Shown here piece by piece: positions 36,072 to 47,517 of a stretch of DNA of 64,000 bases (positions are counted from its first letter, which is position 1; every line of letters begins with the position of its first letter). The translations under genes and the position numbers were made by a program. Below the pieces are notes generated by a model. It was not told the DNA's origin and did not search any database. It saw nothing but the letters and a program-made list of their open reading frames with translations. This DNA is from Steromphala cineraria (lineage: Eukaryota > Mollusca > Gastropoda > Trochida > Trochidae): positions 26,274,171 to 26,338,170 of the forward strand of contig OU744724.1 in NCBI GenBank assembly GCA_916613615.1, in the 5' to 3' direction.

Positions 36072-36692
36072 CTAAGTTTCCCCCAGCGCACGTATCAAGT
36101 TATTAAACACTGTGTCCATATCCGAGTACATCTGTCGCTCTCTTTGCGAGTCAATTGTAAAGTTTTCTAAAGGCGTTTCCGTACTGGAGAAATTTCCAGT
36201 TTCTAAACTCTGCACTAATGCGTCTGTGACGTCATCACCCATGTTATCGTCTGCTGCAGGCAAAGGATCATCAAAACACTGAGCAGACGATAGATAACTG
36301 TTGTTAAGAACTTCGTAATCACATCCATTTTTTCTTTTATACAGGGGGTAGCCTTTTGACACTGAGTGACTCTTCTTCTCTTCACGAATTTCCGACTGCA
36401 TCCTCTTGACGGTGTTATTGATGAGGACTGATCGTCGTAAGAAGTGTTCAGGATCCTCCATTTGCCGGAGTTTCTGGATTGAGATCCTTAAAACCTTCCT
36501 TCGCTCATCTTTTTTCTGTTTAGGAGTATTAAGGAATGGCGAAATCCTTTTAGAAGGCACTACTTTTTCAACGTCACTTTCACTGGTGGCCAACGATAAC
36601 TTCCTCTTCAATCCCCGACATTCCGGCACATCTACACTTATACTGTCACTCTCCGCCTCAGTGGATTTATCTGTAACATTAATGCACATCAT
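36072..36692 (-). CDS. SERTA domain-containing protein (SERTAD/CDCA4-like), main coding exon
   Basis: The open frame encodes up to 206 aa. A GLKRKL motif (about residues 27-32) precedes a SERTA domain at about residues 64-106, with core LRRSVLINNTVKRMQ. This is the diagnostic signature of SERTAD/TRIP-Br/CDCA4 proteins, which are nuclear cofactors of E2F-dependent and cell-cycle transcription. The C-terminus is acidic and ends DTVFNNLIRALGE, compatible with a transactivation tail. The start is uncertain. The frame opens at an ATG pair, but TTAATGTTACAG at about 36671-36682 looks like a splice acceptor. The coding exon may therefore really start at 36670 with a phase-1 junction to an unseen upstream exon. 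The region to the right contains no obvious first exon. The family call is firm; the gene structure is not. Confidence 0.8.
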   Translation of the reverse strand: MMCINVTDKSTEAESDSISVDVPECRGLKRKLSLATSESDVEKVVPSKRISPFLNTPKQKKDERRKVLRISIQKLRQMEDPEHFLRRSVLINNTVKRMQSEIREEKKSHSVSKGYPLYKRKNGCDYEVLNNSYLSSAQCFDDPLPAADDNMGDDVTDALVQSLETGNFSSTETPLENFTIDSQRERQMYSDMDTVFNNLIRALGET

Positions 36693-37280
36693 TAATACTA
36701 GATCCGTTAAACATGATCACATAAAGATTTAATCTATATATTATATTTTTATCAACTCTGACAAACACTTTGACATCAGATGCTAAATCTCTTCTATCTT
36801 AGATGATAGCATATTATTTCTTATTAGCCTATAGTTAGTGAGTACCTATTCCTACATTTGATTACGTTGTATGTGAATTACTGTGCAGTGCATTCCATTT
36901 GTTCCATTAAGAAGTCCAGTTTTAGAGTACATTTATAAGGATGTGATGGATTGATGTGTCACGAATGCTAAAATCTATATAGATATTTATTAACATCACA
37001 CATAATTTTTACGAGAAAATATGTAGCCTCTACTTGATTTCGGATATAATGTGAAGACAAATAAAACGTGAAGACAAATAAAATGTGAAGACAAATAGAA
37101 CCCATTATCAATATTAATAAAGTCAAAAAGGAACAAAAAAACACTAATGTAACATTTGTCGAAATTACAATTGGTAAACAAGAAGATGAAAACTTGAGGT
37201 TAACCACTGTACATCAAAGATTATAGACACTACGATAAAAGTAGACTTTACATCAAATGATTAAACCAAAATCACATTTT
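36693..37280. other. Upstream region or intron of the SERTA gene
   Basis: AT-rich, with GTGAAGACAAATA repeated three times near 37050-37100. No exon was identified. Confidence 0.35.
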
Positions 37281-37449
37281 TATCTGAGAAAAAAATCACA
37301 TACCATCCTTAAACCTTAAATCCTTATCATAAAATTTGTATCTGAGAAAAAAATCACATACCATCTTTAAACCCTAAATCCTTATCATAAAAGTTTTATC
37401 TGAGAAAAAATCACATACCATCTTTAAACCCTAAATCCTTATCATAAAC
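37281..37449. repeat. Three tandem units of 58 bp
   Basis: Units begin TATCTGAGAAAAAAATCACA at 37281, 37339 and 37397. They share ACCATCTTTAAACCCTAAAT and CCTTATCATAAA blocks. Units 2 and 3 are closest. The array lies upstream of the SERTA exon, possibly in its intron or 5' flank. Confidence 0.9.
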
Positions 37450-40400
37450 AAACGACACCATCTCATACACAACAAGATGGAAAATAACAGTATCAACTAA
37501 CAAATCAAATACTCGAAGAAGAAAAAAGAAGAAGAAATTGCGGTACATACATAACGAAAACCCCCTCATATTCGCAACACGGAAGAGCACATTGAATGCA
37601 TGTAAAGCGTTGTAAGTCTGTTATCGCGTCTATTAGGTTATTAATATCGATCACGGCGAGGCAGAGAGACGCTGGTTTACTAGCACGCTGACAAGCAGAT
37701 GTATAAATAACTGGAGCTACAAGATCACTAACCATGTGAATTATGATCTGTCCTTATACGATCATAACGATTCATTCACGGTTATTAGTTGGCCTGGCTT
37801 TGTCGTCCTTGCATACGGAAGTTTACACTTATGCTCATGACGATTACAGGACAAGTGGAAATCGGGTTGTGTCATTTGATTATTCAAAACTCGGGCATTT
37901 CCTGATTTTGTAAGTGTGGCTCAATATTTCGTCATATTATATGCATGGGTGTATCGATGTACGATGAAAACCCAAAATGTATTTTGATGAATTTATTATT
38001 TTTTGGGGGATAAACATACGTGAAACAAACTGATATATTACACATTCGTGTAATATAGCAACATAAAACAAGATACACTTCTCTTTATGTTTAGGTAAAA
38101 TACAAAAAGATTGTTTTTTTAAAGATTTGTTCGGATATAAATAAATTCAGATAAGGTCGCCGTACTTATTTACAACCTTAATGATGTTTAATAGTGAAAT
38201 GTGACATCGGTATGCTTTTCGTAATACTGAATAATGTTACTTTGTTTCATAAAATAGAGAAAAATTTACAATGCTCTTCTAGCTATCCTTTCGTTGTAAA
38301 CTTTCTAAAAAGATTTACATAAAATATAATGAGTCTTGAGCATTTCCGAATTTCTTTAGACAAGCGATGGGGTGTCTAATTTCATCAATGCTAATTCTAT
38401 GTTACGCAGTTTGTCTCCAGGGAGAAAACAAAAAAGACGAAGATATAGATTGTAACGTCCGTTCTGACATCAATGTACAACATGTAAAAGGACGATACGG
38501 ATCTACGTGATGTTATCAACAGTTCATCTGTATGTAGTGATGGGTTGTTTCAAGCAGCACGTCGCCAACTGCAGATCGATGTGTACGCTGCACCCTGTTA
38601 CAGCATGTACGTGCAGAAGAGTGCAACACAAACCGGAACTCTGAGACAATTAGCGTCACCAATGTGAATGTGTAATACGCCATAACGTGAAAAAAACAGC
38701 TCATGCAATATACCAAACACATATAATGTGACAGGTGATTTTTATTAATGTCTCCTTCGTAGTTATAGCATTAAGGGATAACCATATCATTTAATATAGA
38801 TACATATTACTGCTATTTTGAAGACTGAAACTATGAGTTATCAAACACGTTATTTGTCATAAAAGGAAATGAATGTATTTCACGCGAGCACCATGTGTTC
38901 AGATTCACGTTAAGTTACAACTTGTTCATTACTCATTACGTTTGTTATATTTATTGACATGATGACAGGGTAACAGCTGATGGCGACATAAGTCACAGAG
39001 GCAGTGATACTGCAATTGATAGTTCAAACTGATACACGATATTTAGCAAAGCCTGCAATCTGCACCGCCATTATGTCTGACGAATTACAGTACATATTGA
39101 ACAGATATTTTATACAAGATCCTTTGATCGTTTAGACTTGACAAAGGATGTTGGGCATTACTAACCTGTAACATTGTTAAGCCATAAATGCTCATTATTG
39201 TACCAATTCAGTAAATGCTGGGGATTATATTATAGGGGAAATATGCATATTATGTTGGCTCTATGAACGTTAAATGTGCAGGAACAATCCTTTTATAGCT
39301 CAGATAATCTTAAATGACCCCTATATCTGAGCATCTACGAATAACATTAATGACCATAGTTATTGGCATTTAGTGGGAAAAGTTGGTGATTTTCAAGGTT
39401 CGAGGTTAACTAGTTAAACGAGTGTGTGTAAATGCCTATTTCTTAGTCGACATACTGTACGAAGCCTTAGCCATAGTCCTGCTCCATGACAGTGTGTAAA
39501 GAAGAAGCCCTTATACACAAGAATATATAAATTGGAAAATGCGTTTCACCTTTTCAATGTCTTAGACTAAATTAAATACTGCCTGATATCGAATGGCGAT
39601 ATCGAAGATGAACATTACGCCTTCACACGACGCACGCGTAGATAGGTTTAGCATTTTTATACATTTAGAGAGACTAATTGGCCGATAACACGATAGATAT
39701 TTCCGACGGACACACAATGCTGTAGAGTTGCTTGCAGTTCGTCTTGATCTCGTGTCATGGTGTTATGACATTCCAACGGCGAAATGCTATAGTGCAATCC
39801 TCTCAAATTTAAGACATATATGAACAATTTATTCAAAAAAGACTTTCGTTTAATGGACGGGTTTTTTTTCAAGAACCTGCTTACACAGATAAAAACTTCC
39901 ATTTATATCGATTTGATATAAAATGTCATTATTAATGTAGGTTATTGATTGTGTATTCATTTCTTAAAGCTCATGTTTCTGAAAACAAACATTGATATTC
40001 AAGTACATGTAATAAATTGAGATTTCAAACAATTGGTTAAATGCCTTTAAACATTGTAAAATTGAGATCATATGAAAAATACCACTCACTTCTAATGATA
40101 AAAAATATTTTCAAAGCCACGAATACCATTAACTGGCAGATGTTTGGTTTAGCCCATCATTAAATACGAAAAGATCTATCGATAAAGACATACAGTGATC
40201 CCTCTTCAACGGCTTCCAATACAATCTTTAGTTATATCACTGATACCAATTCTTCTTAGAAACAGTAATAAACTGCAATCTATTTCGCATGTATATAATG
40301 TTCACCCCATTTGTTGGGAAGTAGCGGTTTACGTGGGGAGCAGCCTAATAGATCTACGACACTCGATTGCATTTATTTCCGCAATCCATCTGATGATGAA

Positions 40401-42629
40401 GTGCCCTCTGCTCAATAAGTTATCTTCTTCCAGCATCATGGAGACATTCAAGGCAAGATCGATCAGTTTAATCTAGCTCAGTGCACTGATCTATTTTTGA
40501 GATTAACATACGTCTTCTTCATTGTAAAGGTCCAAATCGATGGCACTGTGTTCCAAGACGTTTGTTCAATTTCATCTATTACCAAACATTCCAGGATTCC
40601 TTGTTTGGGCGCTAAGACAAAGATTTACTCTCTTCTTGATATTAGAGACGACAAATATCTCGATTTCATTCAGATAACCGCCGATGGCACTCGATCTGGC
40701 TGTGAAACGCATTAATAATTACTAAATCAGTGGGATCGGCGTTAGTCTACAGAGCACTGCTTTTCTCGACACGAGAGCGATCAGTTGGTAACAAGCCCTG
40801 ACGTATCTGTCTAATTGCCCTCAATGCGTCTGGTCTTCGAACTGGCTTTTCTCAAACAAGCTGAGGTTGACCGCGGAATTCACGTTATCATGTAGTGGAG
40901 AAGAAACCTCGGGTCCTTATTTTCCATTTGTTTAATTTGACATTTATCAGGAAATTTAGTTTTCTGAGCGACGTCAGTCTTTGTGTTTGGTGGTTGAAGC
41001 TTAAGGCTGACATAGACTACATTTAGACTCGATGAGAAAATATGTAGGAAATTAAAACATGACTCATTGACTAGGATATTTATAGTGCTGAATGTTTCCT
41101 ACCAGCTTTGAATGTAGTCAGCGAGGAACAGATTGAACTATGAAACTTGATAACTCATACATGATCATTTGAACAGAGGCTTTGAAAATCCTTCGTTATT
41201 TTTGAACTTTCGTAATAAAGTTTCGAAAAACATTACAAGAGATTTGACGTTTTTTTGAGAATATTTGCTTTATGATCAGAATAAAAAAATATGCCCTTAA
41301 TGAAAAGAATAAAAAAGTGAAAATATTCTGTTAAAATTACCTAGCTCTCAATCGAATTGTACTTTAAAAATATGATAAATTAGATGCTATTGAATACTGT
41401 CGACAAGATTAACAGTACACAAGGACTACCGACATCAAGCACTTGGCTTCAGCCGATGTAACTGTTTATTTTCTTTGAACAGAAAAAAACGAACTCGATA
41501 TCTACACGCAATGTAAAAAGTAATGTATTTCCATAGGTAAAAGTTATATGAACAACAGAGAAAGAAACTTTCGTTTGATCTAAGAATGGAACATTACCTG
41601 TACGTCATGAATAGGAATTCGCGTGTCAATACAGGGGAAATGTTATGACATCAACACGCTGATATTGCTTCACAAAACATTTATAGCATATTTAATAACT
41701 GGTTATCAATTATAGGTCTGTTAGAAGAAGGCATGAAACTCGTCAATCATAAGTAAAAATAGATCCAGATATATTTGATATTGAGATGACAAGATCCTAA
41801 TATAAGTAAGCATGATGACGAAACAGCAAGTGTAACTGTTCTTTCTTCATGTTTCGAATGTGACGTAAGAACTTCCTATGACGTCAGAACTTCCTATTAA
41901 CATAAGCATGGTGACGTACTGTCTAATTAAGTTCATGTCATGTCTTACCAATCGTGAAAATATTCCTAAAATCAGTAAATATGCTTATTGAGATAGACAA
42001 GGTAACGTCAGATAACGATACTATCAAGATATAGTCATTTCTTCTAAAATGAACATTTAACATGTGAAAAGGAGACTTCTAAAATATTATAGTATTATGT
42101 ATACTAACTACAGAGTCGTGTTTTCAGTTTCAATGTTTTGATAGCATCAGCCAGTCAATGCAGTTGATGAATGCTGATAAATACACACTGAAGTGAACTT
42201 TGCAAGCATACTAGGTAAACAGTTGTTTGATTTGACCACTTGAGCCCAGCAAGTCACGGCTTTGCGTGGTATGAGGCAGAAACAACCAGCATCGCTAGCT
42301 ATTTCACGGCGGTCTAATTCCGTATAACATGTGGCAATTGTAAAAACATGCAGCCCAGAATAAACCTGATAAAGTAAGGGGAAGTATTACGTATTTTTAT
42401 TGTTCTTGACAAAATGGTGACATTTGTTTCAAGGAAGGAATTTGGCTCTTATGTTTCGGGTCATTTCTATTAAAATACTTATGAAACTAGCTGGAAATAT
42501 CATTAGTCAAGTTCAAGACATTAATTGCTGATTCAATTTTGGCATCTGACAACAAAGATCGCTTATAATTAGTTACGATGTCATGTCTTTCTCAATCTGT
42601 ACACATATCACAGTGCACTACCATACCAG
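37450..42629. other. Long gene-poor spacer
   Basis: No coding exon with supporting signals and no TIR element was found across 5.2 kb. The stretch 40195-40900 is less AT-rich and has two plus-strand open frames of 93 and 72 codons. Neither shows a domain, and I see no splice sites that would make them exons. The segment could be a conserved regulatory region. Confidence 0.35.
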
Positions 42630-42797
42630 TGGACTCATATTAAGTCTCTGAAAAATACTAATTCTCAAAAACAAGTATTGTATTAAAGAAAGGAGCCTCG
42701 GAGAATTGGACATTTCCGTTCAATGCAGATCTAGACTTGCTTTATAGAGGTTTTGTTAGTACAAAATAATATTAACTACAGTCTGAGTGTAAGTCTA
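42630..42797 (-). mobile_element. AcademH-related MITE, second family, copy 1
   Basis: 168 bp, homologous in reverse orientation to 45676-45835. The ends are TGGACTCATATTAAGTCTCTG and CAGTCTGAGTGTAAGTCTA. Shared interior words are GAAAGGAGCCTC and GCAGATCTAGACTTGCTTTA. Flanking 9-mers CCATACCAG and CCAAACCAA agree at 7 of 9, a decayed 9-bp target duplication. Its ends resemble, but differ from, the TAGTCTGTC family. Confidence 0.7.
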
Positions 42798-43104
42798 CCA
42801 AACCAACATCGTTTAAGAATACTTAGAAATACTTTATACTAGTCAATTCGGAGGTAATGCCTGACTTTTTGACATGACAGGAGACCAAACAGAGAAATTC
42901 GTTTAAAAGGATTCCCAGCAGATATAATTAAATACTCAAAGTAATGATTTCGGTTAAAGGGGGTGTAAATGAGCTATCGGTAAAAGTACATTGTAACGTT
43001 AATGAGAGAATGGCTTTTTCATTTCCGCTATTTGTTTTCTATAACATTGTTGTTTGTTATGCCGTATAGAATGTGACACATTAGGAAGATGCGTATATTG
43101 CTAT
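42798..43104. other. Short spacer
   Basis: Nothing recognised. Confidence 0.4.
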
Positions 43105-43108
43105 TTAA

Positions 43109-43318
43109 AGGGGCAGTCCTATTGGAGTATTTTTTGTGGAAAACTTTTCCCTGTTTATACTTGATTATGACATGATTATTTCGCACTAATTTTCATGTAT
43201 GTTAGTGAGTGCAATATTCTAATTGTTCTAGATCTAATAATTTGACAAATAATAGAATGCATCACTACGTCCTCTTGAATATTTTTTCAACGAAAATGAC
43301 CCTGACATGACTGTCCCT
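43109..43318. mobile_element. TTAA-flanked MITE, 210 bp
   Basis: TTAA lies on both sides (43105-43108 and 43319-43322). The ends AGGGGCAGTCCTATTGG and CATGACTGTCCCT are inverted. It has the same terminal GGGRCAGT core as 1519-1722 but a different interior from the GTAGCACG family. Confidence 0.75.
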
Positions 43319-43324
43319 TTAAAG

Positions 43325-45675
43325 CTATGACTAGTTGACACCTACTCCATGGAAGGAATTTGTTTCACCTTCACTGTTATGAAAATACATCAAGCAACAA
43401 TTGAATATCTTTGATGCCGTCATGTGCCTCACAGTATTAATGTCAAAACATACTTTATTAATGTTATCAAAACACTTGATAGACAAAGGAAAGAAAATCC
43501 TTTGAAATTATAATATCTTTGATATAAATCGTGAATGAACAGAAAACAAAGGTCAGAGCTTTGATAGAAGTAAAGTTAAATATTAAACAGTTTTTCGGAA
43601 CTTGAGATAATGCAATGAACATATGAAACCCGTAACTGATTTATTGTAAATTTTATAATTTAAACGTTTTGTTGATAATTGAAAGGAATTTTATCAAACC
43701 ATTGAAAATTAAAGATCTTGAATTAAATGCGTATGATATTTGAAATCGAATAAGTTTTCTAGATTATAAAGTCCAATTTTGACGTCTTTCATAACCTTTG
43801 TTATTCATGTTGTTTTCATTATATTCAGATTATTAGAACAATTCGGATCATTTCAACAATCGATTTTTAAAATCCTTTCTCATGCTAGAAAGACATACGT
43901 TATATAGTTGGAAACAATTTTTTGATTTTTGGAGGCGTTCTACTTTGAGTCTAGAAGAATATCGATGCAAAAATATTTAAGAATTTATATCCAAACTACA
44001 CTTCCCTGGGTTGCTGTATAAACGGTACATATGTCGTGCTCGTGTTCAGATGGGACGTGACTAGGCATGGTAAGTAGAGATTACTTTCTATGGGCAAGCT
44101 CCGAGATAAATAAAGCTTTATAAACAAGCAAACCAATGACCAAATTAACTTTACGTGCAAGATGACAACTTTGTTACATATAGATACATTTGAAAATTTG
44201 TAAATAAAACCCAAAATAGAGTATCAGAGGCGTGTATCACAATCATAACATAACCATACCATAAATAATATATTTGGAAAAATTTTGATAACTTGAGACC
44301 TCAAATGTTGTCAATGGTTGACTTTTAACTAGTTCGGTAATGTGAGAAGTGAATTATTATTGCACTTTGGGCATTTGAAGTTATGCTGCAGCATTAAGGT
44401 GTATCAGTATCAGTCATTGACTTGACAGCGACACTAGTCATTTTATGTGCGTTGGACATATCAAAAAAGCTCGTACTATGACGTGTTTGAGTGGCTATAC
44501 GAAGTATGTTAATTTAATCAAGAAAACACTTTTATTGGAGCTATAAGATTTGTGATTCATTTCGACTACATCATAATTGATCCTTAAATGTCACATATTA
44601 TTATATGATTTATACTAAAAGGAAAGAGGTATGATTTTGCTCAAGAAAAAATGTAAACAGACTGTACATCATGGAGAAAACCAAATATTTCGAAAAAAAG
44701 AGAGACATGAAAACAAGAGCATAAGAAAAACAGGAAGAAAATATGAAAACTTAAAATACGAGAAAATATGAATATGAATTCACACAATAAAAAAACATCA
44801 CACAAAAATAGTGGGAAGTGATAGTATTCGAAAAGAACTTGAAACAAAACAGTAACTCAAGATTCCTATTCCTATTGAATATAGGTACGACAACTCCAAC
44901 AGAGAAACAGCTTGTTGTTTACCCCATACCGGGGAGGAAGGGCGGGGCAAATGACGACGCCAGGGACATTACGCGCTGTTGTTGTCACGGAGCCAATGTT
45001 TAAGACAGCGAGTCGCTACAAGGTCACATACAGTTTATTCTGGGTTAGAGAACCCCGACTGTGTTTGAAGTGGACTGAAGTAAGGTCTGACTACAAAGAT
45101 GGAGGTAGTTGGAAACACCATGAAACACATAGGGGATACCCTTCGCATTAACACGTGCTTGTTGACACTTGAGTCGCAGTGTCGCGCTAAATAGGGTAAT
45201 TGAAGTCGTTTTAGTCTTTGCTTCGAACAGAAGGGAGCTGTTTTCTAAAAATACGACTAGGTTATGAATTTTGGAAAGTTAAAGAAATAGTTTTTTTCGA
45301 TTTAAGGCCAACAAATACTTTTTTGTTGGTTTGGACCAAATGGGAAACAAAAGCACGCCAGAAACCCTCTAAATAAATTTGTTTGCCAAGTTTGATAAGT
45401 CTATCAATTCATGAACTTTGTTAAGAAAAGTGGTCGTCTACATTAGAACAAATTACTTTCTTTTTTAGCTTCCTGCCTTCGAAATTTTGCTAAAAAAATC
45501 GGTAAATCGTGTAATTAATGTTGCCTTGCCTTAAACTAATTTTGACTTATATCATATACTCTCCTGAAAGAGGTTTGCACTACTCATGACTTTTGACCTC
45601 AAAACTGATGATACAAAAGATGACGAAACCGTTTAGATTACACTATCATTATATCAAGCCTACACGATATGACAG
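43325..45675. other. Spacer; GC-richer island near 44.9-45.2 kb
   Basis: 44880-45190 is clearly richer in GC, with a 79-codon open frame and no known domain. It could be a fragment of an LTR or other element, but no termini were found. The rest is AT-rich. Confidence 0.3.
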
Positions 45676-45835
45676 TAGTCTTACACCCAGACTGTAGTTA
45701 ATATTATTTTGACCTAACAAAACCTCAATAAAAGCAAGTCCAGATCTGCAGTGATTCTCAGAGGCTCCTTTCTTATATTTAATAAAATAGTTGTTTTTGA
45801 GATTTATTTTTTTTCAGAGACTGAATATAAGTCTA
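45676..45835 (+). mobile_element. AcademH-related MITE, second family, copy 2
   Basis: 160 bp starting TAGTCTTACACCCAGACTG and ending CAGAGACTGAATATAAGTCTA. Flanking 9-mers ATATGACAG and ATCTGAGAG agree at 7 of 9. The interior has TCTCAGAGGCTCCTTTCTTA, close to TCTCAGAGGCTCCTTTTTAT near the right end of the complete element at 47185-54788. This ties the second family to the same superfamily. Confidence 0.75.
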
Positions 45836-45912
45836 ATCTGAGAGTAGAATGATATTAACAAGACTCCGAAACTCATAAAGCTATTGTTATTGAACTGGTT
45901 AGGTCAAGTACA

Positions 45913-46268
45913 TGCTTTTCAGAGATTAAAGCAAAGGCGAAGATAAACTGTACATGAACTTGATAAAAGTTTTCTGGATAAATGAAACATGTAATAAAAC
46001 ATTGAAGTTAATATTGAACCTAATTTTATTGAGATGCTTTTCCAAGATATAAGTCAAGGGTGAAGAAAAACTGTGACTCTTAAAAATTAATATTTCAAAT
46101 TTAATGAAACATGTCTCGATCCTTGATTTTGATATTAAACTTAATTTTATTAAGATGCTTTTCAAAGAGTTAAGTCAAGGTGAAGACAAACTGGGAATCT
46201 AATAAAATTGGAATTTAAAAATAAATGAAACTCCTCTGGAAAACTGAACTTTATTCTGTTTGATTAAG
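45913..46268. repeat. Three tandem units of about 120 bp
   Basis: Units begin at TGCTTTTC (45913, 46035, 46156). Each has AAGTCAAG-like, GTGAAGA-AAACTG and AATGAAAC words and ends in TAATTTTATTRAGA. They are diverged and AT-rich. A 79-codon minus-strand open frame across them is not a gene. Confidence 0.85.
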
Positions 46269-47175
46269 CACCTTGACATTTATAAGTTCATATTTATTAC
46301 AGGATATGATATAATTACAACAGGAACATATTCATTTAATAGAATCTGACTCAAGAACTGCCCTTGGATAAATCAAATTGTCTACACTGGGAAGCTAGTA
46401 AACACACTAATACCCGAAAATAAATGGATGTCGAAAGCAGATTGGATATCAACGAGTTTTTCAAGCACATGTGTAGAGTCTTCGAAATGGAAATGTTGAA
46501 TGTGTGAATCATTGCAAACAGAAGCTTTGGTAATATTATCAAATATTAAACACTTGCATTGTAATGCATTATCACAATGAAAGACCCCAAGTTTTAACAA
46601 TAAGTGTAATATGAATGTATATTAGATATTGAATACAGGTTAACGGCGTCAGTGGTTATATATGATATTTCTTAAATATGTTATAAATGTCAAGTTAATT
46701 TGATAATGCCATCATTGTTCAACTTAACCAAATAGAAATCAGAGATAACATGTTCATAACTATTTATACAATTGTGGGTACATATAATACTATTAAGCAA
46801 GAATTTCTTAAGTATTATTTGATCTTGTAAATGTAAGGATGTCACGATTCACAGAATGATACATTTCGAAACCACACATGCCACGATTCAGTATTTTACT
46901 TTTTAAAATCCATTTTAATACTTAAGGAAGCGTACACCATACAGACAACGTATTAAGATACGGTTATCGTTAGATTGAGTATCACGATACTAGATACAGC
47001 GATGTATCTTCACATCGCTACCATTAGTCTATTTCAGGAAAATCTGTTCACTTACATATTCAAACAACTGAACATTAATCTACTCGCAATGTCTTTCAGC
47101 ACTAATTATATTGGAAGCTAGCCTCCTAAAAGTGTCTTCCTATCTGGTAGTACGTTGTCTGTTTCCCTAGAGGCA
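46269..47175. other. Spacer left of the AcademH-like element
   Basis: No gene or element recognised. It is the pre-insertion flank of the transposon. Confidence 0.4.
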
Positions 47176-47184
47176 TGATTAAGT
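47176..47184. repeat. Left 9-bp target-site duplication
   Basis: TGATTAAGT, identical to 54789-54797. Confidence 0.95.
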
Positions 47185-47517
47185 TAGTCTGTCATCCAGA
47201 CCCCTTAATTGTTAAAGCGCCTAGGCAAGTCTACAACAAGACTCTGAGCTCAGTTTAAGGGGTCTGTACAAATCCACAGTACCAACAACCAAGGAGCTGG
47301 GTTGTTGGTTATCAGCTGTCATCACTACATGGGAGTGAAGGAGGGGAATGGCAGCTGGCCTGTCGCCTGCACCCCCCACTGTAAAGCCTTACCCCTCTGA
47401 CCTCATGACAACCCTCAACATGTGGTGTTATGGTAAACCTTACATATTTAAGCTGCATTTTACTTTAACATTGTAGACAAGTAGAAAAAGTGTTCAGGTC
47501 AAAACAGAATATTTCCA

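Noticed and set aside
40195..40715. Two plus-strand open frames (93 and 72 codons)
   Set aside because: No domain, no splice pair and no coding-like residue pattern. Left as part of a possible regulatory stretch.
44818..45151. Open frame of 79 codons in a GC-richer island, considered as an LTR or gene fragment
   Set aside because: No LTR termini, primer-binding site, domain or splice signal could be found.
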